Below, piece by piece: positions 21,816 through 32,357 of a stretch of 64,000 nt of DNA. The notes beneath the pieces are model-generated. The model worked only from the letters and a program-made list of their open reading frames with translations. It made no database searches and had not been told where the DNA came from. Source of the stretch: Haemonchus contortus (lineage: Eukaryota; Nematoda; Chromadorea; Rhabditida; Trichostrongylidae). Both the position numbers and the translations under genes were made by a program. Positions within the stretch are counted from its first letter, which is position 1. The number at the start of each line of letters is the position of its first letter. Location: the NCBI GenBank assembly GCA_000469685.2, contig LS997562.1:8198007-8262006 (forward strand), written 5' to 3'.

Positions 21816-22064
21816 GCTTTCATAGTCCGCCGGCCGGCCGGCGCCTGCTTTCACTCTGCACTTCTCCCTCATCTCAAACTCATGTTTGCGCTCGACTGCG
21901 GTTGACTTTTACGTACATATGTACAGTAGCGCTCGAAAATCTTCGGCTAAACGCTCTGACGCTTTTTCGTTCGTTCAAGATTTTCGAGAGCTACTGTTCA
22001 TATGTACGTAGAAGTCAACCGCAGTCGAGCGCAAACATGAGTTTGAGATGAGGGAGAAGTGTAG
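21816..22064. mobile_element. Hairpin-forming element with CTTTCATAGTCC terminus
   Basis: The left end GATGCTTTCATAGTCCGCC and CCGGCCGG tract match the termini of the MITE at 8462-8716. It is followed by an inverted repeat of about 90 bases (from 21856, CTGCACTTCTCCCTCATCTC, to 22064) around a loop of about 30 bases. The expected right-hand CTTTCATAGT terminus is not seen, so it is a rearranged or composite copy. Confidence 0.6.
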
Positions 22065-22408
22065 AGCCTGTACAACAGCTTTTCCTTAGCGAAGCAAATA
22101 GCACGAGATTCCGATATGTCCAACCAAAGCATATTTCACGTTATCAAGCTTTATTTGACTGCAAAGCAGCATCATCCACATAACTGGAGCTAGGTATTTG
22201 TGTGTGTAGCAGACTTCGCTAGAAGCAAAGTCAATGACGTCTGCAGTCACTCGCAAGTTATGTGCGTTTTTCTTCTCTACTGTTTTCGGCATTAGCGCTC
22301 GTACACTTTAGACATGGCAAGAAGAAAGAGTTCCCATCATCCCTACTTCCAGTTGATTTTGAGTTCAAGCTTGTTGGGATATCTTGAAAAGATCAGATTA
22401 CAGCTTAA

Positions 22409-23040
22409 AGGCACTGTTCACGAAAAAATTGTTTCGGAGATTTGCACATGCTTTGAATTCGAAGCCCCCTCTGATACCATTTGTGCAGGAATTAAGTCGG
22501 AAAACGGCTGGATACGAGTTCAAGTTGTCTTTCACCACATTCGCACTGGAGCGAAGTTGGTGAAAAATCGATACGTAGATTGGCAAATTGCCAGGAATGA
22601 TCAGCTGGTCGACCGCCTCGTACAGCAGGTAGTATTCGGCTGTTATTTCTATTATTCGCGTATCGTTTGTTTTTTTTTGTTATTAATTTTTTACAGCAGC
22701 ATTCTTTAACTATTTTCGTAAGTTTATTGAAGATTTTAACATATTTTGTGTAGATTATTGCATGGAAATGTTTTTTATTTCAAAAACTCCGTTAATTTCG
22801 ATGTGTTGTCTGTATTGCAGACATTGCGTCGCCTTCGTGCATTCTCTCTCAAACACTTCCTAACCGCAGTTTTTTCAATGTGAAATTCGTCTAACCCCCT
22901 TTTCCAGCTCTTTTTTGACCCTCTGTAATTCTCCTTTTTCATAGTTTTTTGCGCTTTTTTCGTTGTTATCGCTTTATTCTAGAGTAGTTCTATCAATTCC
23001 CGTCAAAAAGGGTACCCTAACTTTTTTGTGAATAGTGCCT
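22409..23040. mobile_element. TTAA-flanked inverted-repeat element
   Basis: Termini AGGCACTGTTCAC and GTGAATAGTGCCT are flanked by TTAA at 22405-22408 and 23041-23044. The homologous (inverted) sequence near 5995-6020 has a single TTAA, which proves the insertion and its 4-base duplication. TTAA targets are characteristic of piggyBac-type elements. The left part has a plus-strand open frame (to 22709) with KIVSEICTCFEFEAPSD that I cannot assign. Relatives are at 61199-61699 and from 63947. Confidence 0.85.
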
Positions 23041-23044
23041 TTAA

Positions 23045-24461
23045 TAGTGGTATGTATTCAAAATACACCCATGCTATACATATCGGAATTTCGTATGACT
23101 AGATCCAGTAGGAAAGAAATTATGACTGAATAGCCACCTTGCCTATGTTCCATAATAGAGCCACTAACCGACTCAGTTTATTCAGCAGCTCAATGATAAC
23201 GAAAAGAGGATTTCTCGCGGTCGTTAGTAAATACGCCTGGGTGCTTCTGCTGACGTGAATCCTGCATGAAGCTTCTGGTGCCGATTCTGACGCCAGGAAG
23301 GAAGACGAGCACGGCGCACTACGACTCGATAACCGGAAGAGTTGTGCTTCGAAACAACACATAAATGAATATGTTTACGAGAGAAAATCGCCGTCTAAGC
23401 ATGACTCGTCCCTTGGAACTCCGTCGAGAAAAGTGAGGCTTATCCTTTCACAGGAAGAGCCAGTAGAACCGGTTAACAGCTGGGCGTCGCAGTTAAACTT
23501 TTCCATCGGGAAAAATAACCTGGAGGCGAAATATCAAAGAAGGAAGAGTAGCGGCAAGACCCAAGAGGCACCTTACTCCAATCGAATCGGAAACGATTCC
23601 TGGCAAAAGCGACTTGGTTATCGAACTACTTTTCTATCATAAATGTGTGTCCCTCATTTTCCGCCCAACGACTCAGACATATTTGGCACGTTCCATTCAC
23701 GAGACGTTCGTACATGGCTCACAAGGGAAGGATATTTGGTCGCAGTAGCCACTCAAAACAGATATGTAGCAGATGCTTTTGAACGCTCATTTCGAAGCTT
23801 TGTCTCAGATCTGCCTAGCGGTTCCGCGGACGAAGTTACGGAGCCGATTCTGAACTGAGACTGAAGGTTTGTATTCTTGCTGCAAACGTTCGTTTTGCAT
23901 TTTCCATGAAATGCACCCCAGACGTTTGCAAAACGCTTATGGGCTGGATATTGGCTATCTACGGAGCCCCCTCATATTTTGGTACCAGTGGAAAGGTATT
24001 ACAAGGGAAGTTTTTCGTCCCGAAGCGGGTGAGTAAGGGTGGAGCTCTATTCGAGTAAAACAAGAATTCTGCGTATTTGCTCAAAATTTGCCTCAGAGAG
24101 CTTTATAGAAAAAGGTGCCCAATAGCTTATGCAATCAAGACCCCCTTTACCATGTTCCCAGCCCATATTCTGCTTGAAAGTGGTGTCATCGTGTTTGCTT
24201 GAGGACTTTCGTTCTTGCCCATAACGTGAGCACCATCTAGGAAAGAACGGATGGCAATAAAGAGTTTCCTAACCAGAGCTTCTTATGCTATTTGAACGAG
24301 CTCGTCATACACTGCGAGGAAGGGAGCCCGTGGAAGCGATCACACTTTTCCTCTGCGGTCGCGTGATGATAACAGCGACGATGGAGCCAACACATCGCGA
24401 AAAGAACCGTACACGTTTATGAGGATATGGAGGTTCCAGAGTATAAGTTAGCCTCCAATTT
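23045..24461 (+). other. Intergenic region with one unrecognised reading frame
   Basis: A plus-strand frame runs 23433-23858, broken only by a TAA at 23640-23642: 69 codons, then 71 codons starting MCVPHFPPNDSDIFGTFHSR. I recognise no domain, signal peptide or membrane segment. It could be a decayed processed pseudogene or chance. The rest of the stretch shows nothing I can name. Confidence 0.3.
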
Positions 24462-24927
24462 CGCCCATCAGGTTCAATTTTATGCGCTACTGCATAAATC
24501 CATAGCTTTCTATCAGAAGGAGCTGCATTTTTCCGTGCATGTAAAACAGTTTTTTCTTATTACGACGGAGTGCCACTCACCGAAATTAGAGAAGCGAGAG
24601 CGACCACGAGTTCTTCTAATAGTCTATTTTCGGCAGATTATGATGGCCTATGTGGTTGAAACTATCAGGTGCAGAACGAGAGGATCGATAGATCGGCCTA
24701 TAGAGACTAGCGGTTAAGTTGGAAGGATGAGTTGGGATGATCTTCAATTTTTTATAAGGACCTCACTGCACGACAGCTATTTTCACTGGATGACGCTTAA
24801 AATCAACAGTGAAACTCTCAAGAAGCCAACTCCGAAACAAGTCGTAGGTGGGTTCAAGGATCCACCGCGGTACCGTGTCCCACTATGAATGTGCCCATAA
24901 ATCGATCAACTATTGTTCCACAGCACC

Positions 24928-26464
24928 AATTTCCACGTTCGGTCGTCTTGAAACCTTGGCATATTTCATAATGTTCTTTACTGCTCTGCCGCACAGGTTT
25001 GTTATGAATGAACCGCTTTAATAGTCGACGTTTCGACTGGTCGTCGTCTTCAGAACCTGAAAATAGTGCGAAGCTCCAATTCTGTGACTTACCCAACCAA
25101 GCGCTCAAATACGCTAGGCTAGTTGCAACAACTCCCGGAAACTTGAACTTCGAAATGCTCACAGCAAAGTGACCAACCTTCTGCGGTTCCACCAGCGTTA
25201 CGTCCCACTATATGTGAAAAACAACAAGGGATCATTAAGACACCATCGATGATCGCACGGTAGGAAATATGCGGGTGATCTCAGGTCCACGAAAGGGAAT
25301 GAATGGCAGGAGTTTACTTGTTAAAGCCAGGCACTCATTTCCGCTGTTCACGCTTTAATTTTTCGTGTGAATATGTAGCGCTTCCGGTATCTTTCTGGCA
25401 CCGATCTCATTCCCGTAAGCTAGGATTTTACATTCAATGTCGAAATCACTGCCAGGATGTCCTCCCAGTCGGCGCCTCCCAAGTGGTGTTAGTAGACTTC
25501 CACGCCTTTTCCTGTCAGATGTTCTTTGGCACATATGCCGAGCATCCTTCCCGTCCCACCAATGTATATTTCGTAACAGATTGAACATCGAAGTTGGTAA
25601 ACTGTCCCTCGCTGTGGTGTGCAATCTCCGTCTTTCCCAAACGAACAAATGAGGCAGTTATCCGTAGGACATGCACGGTCGTAAAGCCTATTGCGGATCA
25701 GTTGATGCTTGCTATCCCGGTTCCCCGTAGATTTACCAAAACAACATCATTGACCAAATCCGCTCTTACTATGCATTGTCGGATTTCTGCGCTAATTTTG
25801 TCTGATAAGAAAAGAAGCCGGAGGTACACCTTGTTCTCAGCATTTCTCGGAAAATTGAGATTGAAAATTCTTTGTGAGCCTTATCTTCCGTGTTGTGTCC
25901 TATAACCATTTCAACTTTGCAATCTCAGATGCTATTATAGTTTACGCGACTCTCCTGTTCCTTTTCGCCTGTACAAATTCCTGTCGCTGTTTTGTAATAC
26001 TACGAATAACTGCACATTTTACAGCTTCAGTTTTAGCAGACTTTGCGTGGAGTAATATGTTCTTCGAGCGGTTTTTCCGATACCACTTCACATCATACCT
26101 TCCACTTGAAATCTTTTTCTGCGTGTTCAGATGAGAAGCCGGCCTTCATGCGGAACTTCTCTCGTGAACTTGATGTACTGTGACTGTCGGTTCAGAATGT
26201 CAAATAATTCATCCATCTCGTGCTGCGTTGATGTAATTACGCAGCAGTCATCGATATACCGACAGTACAAAGTGGGCATGCGCACTATAACTGGCCTTTC
26301 TATTCTGCTCATAGTACAGATAGCTAGAACCGGTGCTAGCCGCTGACTCATAGCAAGTCCTCAGTTTTTTGAGAAGTATTGCCCGCTCCACTTAAGAACA
26401 TTGCAGTTTAGGCATTCTTTAATAAGAGTCATAATGTGAACTTTGCTCAATCCAAACGTCCCCT
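24928..26464 (-). mobile_element. Penelope-like element (family 2), decayed antisense copy a
   Basis: Minus-strand PLE, 5' truncated at about 26464. From the left come the terminal region with the hammerhead-like motif (25023-25057), the GIY-YIG domain tail (25355-25648, RRGSLLTPLGRRRLGGHPG) and the RT palm (26127-26351, CRYIDDCCVITSTQHEMDEL). Many substitutions and frameshifts relative to 26706-38267 make it the oldest family 2 copy here. It interrupts the duplicated flank that corresponds to position 505 upstream. Confidence 0.8.
25023..25057 (-). ncRNA. Hammerhead-like motif, PLE copy a
   Basis: On the minus strand: GGTT, CTGAAGA, C, GAC-GACCA-GTC, GAAAC, GTC, GACT. The CUGANGA and GAAA core boxes are intact, and stem I pairs as GGUU/GACU with wobbles. 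Confidence 0.45.
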
Positions 26465-26761
26465 ATTTTGCCGGTTGAACGATTCCTGCCTCTGTTTCTC
26501 GAAAACATGTCCTTTTTCAAAATTCAGCAGTGGTTTTCCTTTAACCATAACCTAGAAAAGAGTGGCATCACAAAAGAGAGCAGTTATTAGGTTGGTGCAA
26601 AAGAAATGCAGGTTTTCTGTGTTACTAGTTTCAACACTATTTTTTTAAAGAAAACTAAGCCTTTTTCATGGGGTATTATACATTGTTGGAAAGCTTATTC
26701 TTTGCATAATGTTTAAATATTGCTTTGCCGTACAGGTTTATTATGGCTGAACCGCTTTATT

Positions 26762-26797
26762 AATCAACGTTTCGACTGAATCGTCGTCTTCAGGACC
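26762..26797 (-). ncRNA. Hammerhead-like motif, PLE antisense arm
   Basis: Minus strand: GGTC, CTGAAGA, C, GAC-GATTCA-GTC, GAAAC, GTT, GATT. Same core as 29319-29354. Confidence 0.45.
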
Positions 26798-27016
26798 TGA
26801 AAATAGTTCGAAGCTCTTGATCTGTGACTTACTCGATCAAGCGCCCAAACGCGCTAGGCTAGTTGCAACGGCTCCCGGAAACTAAAATACGGAAAAGTTT
26901 CAGCAAAAAGACCAACCTTCTGCGGTTCCACCAGCGTTACGTCCCACTCTGTGTGAACAACAAGGGATCAATGAGTCACCATTGATGATCGCAAGATAAG
27001 AACTGTGCGGGTGATC

Positions 27017-28242
27017 TCAAAGTCCACAAAAGGGAATGAACGGCAAGAGTTCACTTGTTATGGTCAAACACTCATTTCGGTTGTTCAGGCCTGGATTTTT
27101 CGTGCGAATATGTAACGCTTCCAGTATCTTTCTGGCACCGATCTCATTCTCGTAGGCTAGGATTTTGCATTCGATGTCGAAATCATTGCCTTGATGACCT
27201 TCTAGTCGGTGTCTCCCAAGTGGTGTTAGTAGACTTCCACGCCTTTTTCCTGCCAAATGTTCTTTGACACGTATGCCGAGCATCCTTCCCGTCTCACCAA
27301 TATATATTTCGTCACAGACTGAACACCGAAGTTGATAAACCGTCCCTCGCTGTGTGCAATCTCCGACTTTTCCAAACGGACAAATGACGCAGTTATCCGT
27401 AGAACATGCACGGTCGTAAAGTCTATTGCGGACTAGTTGACGTTTGATATTGTCGCCTGGTAAGTTTATCAGAACAACACTATCGGCTAAATCCGCTCGT
27501 GCTATGCACTGCCTGATTTCTGCGCTAATTTTGTCCGATATGAAAGGAAGCCGGAGATACACCGTATTCTCAGGATTTCCTGTGAAATGCCTTTTCAAGC
27601 CTGATCTTCCGTGTTGTGTCCCATAACCCTTCATCCTTGCTATCTCAGATGCTAGTTTACGTGACTCCTCTCGTTCCACTTCGCCTGTACCAATTCCTGT
27701 CGCTGTTTTGTAATACTACGAATAACTGCACATTTTACAGCTTCAGTTTTAGCAGACTTTGCGTGGAGTAAAATGTTCTTCGAGCTGTTTTTCCGATACC
27801 ACTTCACATTGTACCTTCCACTTGAAATGTTTATCTGCGTATTCAGATAACGAAGCCAGCCTGCATGCGGAACTTCTCTCGTGAACTTGATGTACTGTGA
27901 TTGTCGGTTAAGAATGTCAAATAATTCATCCATCTCGTGCTGCGTTGATGTAATTACGCAGCAGTCATCGATATACCGACAGTACGAAGTGGGCATGCGC
28001 GCTAGAACTGGTCTTTCTATTCTGCTCATAAAACAGATAGCTAGAACCGGTGCTAGCCGCTGACCCATAGCAAGTCCTCGATTTTGGGAGAAGTATTGCC
28101 CGCTCCACTTGAAAATATTGCAACTCAGGCATTCCTTAATAAGAGCCATAATATGAACCTTGCTAAGTCCGAACGTCACCACTTCTGCTTCATGCTCATC
28201 CAGCATTTCAGAAACTGCTTGGAGAGCTTCGTTGTTGTTCAC
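27017..28242 (-). pseudogene. PLE RT-endonuclease, antisense arm (copy b)
   Basis: Two overlapping minus-strand frames: 27652-28242 (RT palm, RGLAMGQRLAPVLAICFMSR and CRYIDDCCVITSTQHEMDEL) and 27017-27679 (linker and GIY-YIG, VYQLRCSVCDEIYIGETGR then RVKEHL). A frameshift near 27700 separates them and the 5' third is missing. It keeps GLAMGQ where the tandem plus-strand units have GFARGQ, so its RT core is closer to the ancestral sequence. Confidence 0.85.
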
Positions 28243-28407
28243 GTTCGTATAAAGCGCGGTTACATCGAACGACTCTATTACGCAGTTTTCTTGAAGCTTA
28301 CACGCGCGGATTTAGCCGATAATGTTGTTCTGATAAACTTACCAGGCGACAATATCAAACGTCAACTAGTCCGCAATAGACTTTACGACCGTGCATGTTC
28401 TACGGAT

Positions 28408-28709
28408 GGGCGGAGGTGGTGTAGTGGCAAGTGGCGCACTATATCACACGCACGGTCAGGGGTTCGAATCCCAGATCGATGCCCGCCTAGGCCAACCAAG
28501 CCTTCCATCCCTCCGGGGTCGGTGAATTGGTACCAGACTCGTCTGGGAAGATAAAAGCACTGACTTGTACATCGGCTGGCCACCGCAATTCATTGTATAG
28601 GCCACATACGCACTCATTACGCCACTACGATTCTGAATGGAAGTCGAGTGCGGGGGCGCATCCCTCAGACCGGATTGATGAACGCCAAAAACTTTAGCTT
28701 TTAAACTTT
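28408..28709 (+). mobile_element. tRNA-derived SINE with 13-base target duplication
   Basis: The best-preserved copy of the SINE family. The head starts GGGCGGAGGTGGTGTAGTGG (A-box-like) and has GGGGTTCGAATCCC (B box). The body includes GGTCGGTGAATTGGTACCAG and GATAAAAGCACTGACTTG. It is flanked by ATGTTCTACGGAT at 28395-28407 and 28710-28722, a duplication of PLE coding sequence. About 302 bases, plus orientation, with an AT-rich 3' tail. Confidence 0.9.
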
Positions 28710-29318
28710 ATGTTCTACGGATAACTGCGTCATTTGTCCGTTTGGAAAAGTCGGAGATTGCACACAGCGAGGGACGGTTTATCAACTTCGGTGTTCAGTC
28801 TGTGACGAAATATATATTGGTGAGACGGGAAGGATGCTCGGCATACGTGTCAAAGAACATTTGACAGGAAAAAGGCGTGGAAGTCTACTAACACCACTTG
28901 GGAGACACCGACTAGAAGGTCATCAAGGCAATGATTTCGACATCGAATGCAAAATCCTAGCCTACGAGAATGAGATCGGTGCCAGAAAGATACTGGAAGC
29001 GTTACATATTCGCACGAAAAATCCAGGCCTGAACAACCGAAATGAGTGTTTGACCATAACAAGTGAACTCTTGCCGTTCATTCCCTTTTGTGGACTTTGA
29101 GATCACCCGCACAGTTCTTATCTTGCGATCATCAATGGTGACTCATTGATCCCTTGTTGTTCCACAGAGTGGGACGTAACGCTGGTGGAACCGCAGAAGG
29201 TTGGTCTTTTTGCTGAAACTTTTCCGTATTTTAGTTTCCGGGAGCCGTTGCAACTAGCCTAGCGCGTTTGGGCGCTTGGTCGAGTAAGTCACAGATCAAG
29301 AGCTTCGGAATAACTAGA

Positions 29319-29354
29319 GGTCCTGAAGACGACGATTCAGTCGAAACGTTGATT
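29319..29354 (+). ncRNA. Hammerhead-like motif at the start of PLE unit 1
   Basis: GGTC (stem I), CTGAAGA at 29323-29329, C, GAC-GATTCA-GTC (stem II), GAAAC at 29343-29347, GTT in the cleavage position, GATT (stem I return). It repeats at 32261-32296, 35203-35238 and 38136-38171. Confidence 0.5.
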
Positions 29355-29415
29355 AATAAAGCGGTTCAGCCATAACAAACCTGTACGGCAAAGCAATATT
29401 TGAACATTATGTAAA

Positions 29416-32041
29416 ATGCCCAGGTTTCGAGAAGACCGAACATGGAAGTTGTTACGCGATGTACCGCCGCACTTGTTCGGTATAGTTCGTGAAGCTCTTG
29501 CCCTCAGACAGAAGATCGCACTTATCCGTCAATCGCTACACTTCCTGCAGCGATGCAAGTCGACCGCCGTCTTTCCAAGATTCATCACGAATAAGAAGTT
29601 GGGATCAATATGTAACTTGAGTGAAGAGCACCCTAGGACCGTCAATATTTACCGAAGTCTCCTAGGCGTTGCTATCAAGCAGAAACAACACATATTGTAT
29701 TCCACTTTGTTGAACTGTAGCGCGAAAGAGGAATCTTGTAGAAGGCTATTGTCGGATCGTTGTTGGAAGGCGATTGAATGTGGTTCTATGTGCCAAGTAC
29801 ATGCCCTGAGGAGCGAGAAGTACCGAAAGGGTTCCAGTAATGAGGCCACCTCTTCTACGACCCACCGGTATGAAGATGCAACCACTCTAGGAATGAACAA
29901 CCCACAAAGTCAGCGTTATCGGCAATGCACCAATATCGGAGAAAGCTTTGGATTTGCTTAATCTTGGGCCATCGTTTTCAATTGCCCAAAGAATTAGACC
30001 TTCCACCTATCGCCAGGTGGTGACAGGGCTTCATCAGCTTAGAGATCAGCTCAGAATGAATGCTGTGCGCAGAGAGCCTAGGCGCAATGGTGCGGAATCT
30101 GAGCAATCTATGCTGACGCCTATTCCTTTCCCACGTTCGTTCTATAGCGAACCAGAACCCTCTCCCGTAGAAGACGCTAAATTTCGAGTACTCCCATCAG
30201 GAGTTCTTGAAGTTTTCAAGAGACATACGCGTGAGAGGTTCGCAAACCTTACGAACGCACAGTGGGAAGGATTGCGAGAGATACGAAGGCGCGTAGCAGA
30301 CGGTGAAATTCGTCTTTTAGTAAGCGACTAGGGAGGAGAGTTCGTGGTTCTTCCGCGTTCCCTGGACCGGGAGATCACGAAACTCCACCTCAACGATACC
30401 TCTGTTTACAGTAGCTCTACGGAAAAGGAGTTCCTCACCCAGTGTCACAGGCTGAATGCGTTATGGGTATCTATTGGAAAGATAGCAAAGTTGGATAATA
30501 GATTGATCAAAAGGTTGAAGTTGGACACTCCCTCATGTCCTGTTTTCTATAGCCTGATCAAAACTCACAAGTTGTCTAACGGTTGTGAAAGCTCGGTTAA
30601 TGCTAGTGATTACAAAATCAGACCCATCATTAGCTGTGTGGGAGGACCAACGGACCGCATTTCCTGGTTTCTCAACAAAATTGTTGGCCAGCTCCTCCGA
30701 TACGTACCTTCTCATTTGCCTAACACCAACGAATTTCTTGACCGCTTGCGTTCGTGTAAGCTTCAAGAAAACTGCGTAATAGAGTCGTTCGATGTAACCG
30801 CGCTTTATACGAACGTGAACAACAACGAAGCTCTCCAAGCAGTTTCTGAAATGCTGGATGAGCATGAAGCAGAAGTGGTGACGTTCGGACTTAGCAAGGT
30901 TCATATTATGGCTCTTATTAAGGAATGCCTGAGTTGCAATATTTTCAAGTGGAGCGGGCAATATTTCTCCCAAAATCGAGGATTTGCTAGGGGTCAGCGG
31001 CTAGCACCGGTTCTAGCTATCTGTTTTATGAGCAGAATAGAAAGACCAGTTCTAGCGCCCATGCCCACTTCGTACTGTCGGTATATCGATGACTGCTGCG
31101 TAATTACATCAACGCAGCACGAGATGGATGAATTATTTGACATTCTTAACCGACAATCACAGTACATCAAGTTCACGAGAGAAGTTCCGCATGCAGGCTG
31201 GCTTCCTTATCTGAATACGCAGATAAACATTTCAAGTGGAAGGTACAATGTGAAGTGGTATCAGAAAAACAGCTCGAAGAACATTTTACTCCACGCAAAG
31301 TCTGCCCACCCTGGAGCTGTAAAATGTGCAGTTACTCGTAATATGTACAAAACAGCGACAGGAGTTTGTACAGGCGAAGTGGAACGAGAGGAGTCACGTA
31401 AACTAGCATCTGAGATAGCAAGGATGAATGGTTATGGGACACAACACGGAAGATCAGGCTTGAAAAGGCATTTCACAGGAAATCCTGAGAATACGGTGTA
31501 TCTCCGGCTTCCTTTCATATCGGACAAAATTAGCGCAGAAATCAGGCAGTGCATAGCACGAGCGGATTTAGCCGATAGTGTTGTTCTGATAAACTTACCA
31601 GGCGACAATATCAAACGTCAACTAGTCCGCAATAGACTTTACGACCGTGCATGTTCTACGGATAACTGCGTCATTTGTCCGTTTGGAAAAGTCGGAGATT
31701 GCACACAGCGAGGGACGGTTTATCAACTTCGGTGTTCAGTCTGTGACGAAATATATATTGGTGAGACGGGAAGGATGCTCGGCATACGTGTCAAAGAACA
31801 TTTGGCAGGAAAAAGGCGTGGAAGTCTACTAACACCACTTGGGAGACACCGACTAGAAGGTCATCAAGGCAATGATTTCGACATCGAATGCAAAATCCTA
31901 GCCTACGAGAATGAGATCGGTGCCAGAAAGATACTGGAAGCGTTACATATTCGCACGAAAAATCCAGGCCTGAACAACCGAAATGAGTGTTTGACCATAA
32001 CAAGTGAACTCTTGCCGTTCATTCCCTTTTGTGGACTTTGA
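29416..32041 (+). pseudogene. PLE unit 1: N-terminal region, RT and GIY-YIG endonuclease
   Basis: Three frames form one element. 29416-29961 is an N-terminal region (MPRFREDRTWKLL). After a frame change near 29895, 29948-30331 has the LNLGPSFSIAQ box typical of PLEs and ends at TAG (30329-30331). The same frame continues from 30332 to 32041 with GGEFVVLPR, LIKTHK, IRPIISCVGGPTDR, RYIDDCCVITS (catalytic Asp pair), LVRNRLYDRACS and the endonuclease (VYQLRCSVCDEIYIGETGR, RVKEHL, then RRGSLLTPLGRH). The TAG replaces what is normally a Lys codon (DKGG in most PLEs, read here as D-stop-GG). The motif usually GLAMGQ reads GFARGQ. Read as is, only the 565-codon RT-endonuclease frame is open, and it lacks an obvious ATG start. 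Confidence 0.9.
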
Positions 32042-32260
32042 GATCACCCGCACAGTTCTTATCTTGCGATCATCAATGGTGACTCATTGATCCCTTGTTG
32101 TTCACATAGAGTGGGACGTAACGCTGGTGGAACCGCAGAAGGTTGGTCTTTTTGCTGAAACTTTTCCGTATTTTAGTTTCCGGGAGCCGTTGCAACTAGC
32201 CTAGCGCGTTTGGGCGCTTGGTCGAGTAAGTCACAGATCAAGAGCTTCGGAATAACTAGA

Positions 32261-32296
32261 GGTCCTGAAGACGACGATTCAGTCGAAACGTTGATT
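32261..32296 (+). ncRNA. Hammerhead-like motif, PLE unit 2
   Basis: Identical in layout to 29319-29354, exactly one 2942-base period downstream. Confidence 0.5.
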
Positions 32297-32357
32297 AATA
32301 AAGCGGTTCAGCCATAACAAACCTGTACGGCAAAGCAATATTTGAACATTATGTAAA

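Larger units (their letters stand above)
28305..29410 (+). pseudogene. PLE copy c, 5' truncated, split by a SINE
   Basis: The plus-strand copy starts inside the linker (RADLADNVVLINLPGDNIK), is interrupted by the SINE at 28408-28709, and resumes at 28723 through the intact endonuclease end (28834-29100, MLGIRVKEHLTGKRRGSLL to FIPFCGL) and the 3' terminal region. Its 5' end is joined head-to-head with the antisense arm at 28304/28305. Confidence 0.85.

Noticed and set aside
28408..28480. Functional tRNA gene
   Set aside because: A and B boxes are present, but the sequence is the head of a dispersed SINE with target duplications, and no acceptor stem pairing is evident.
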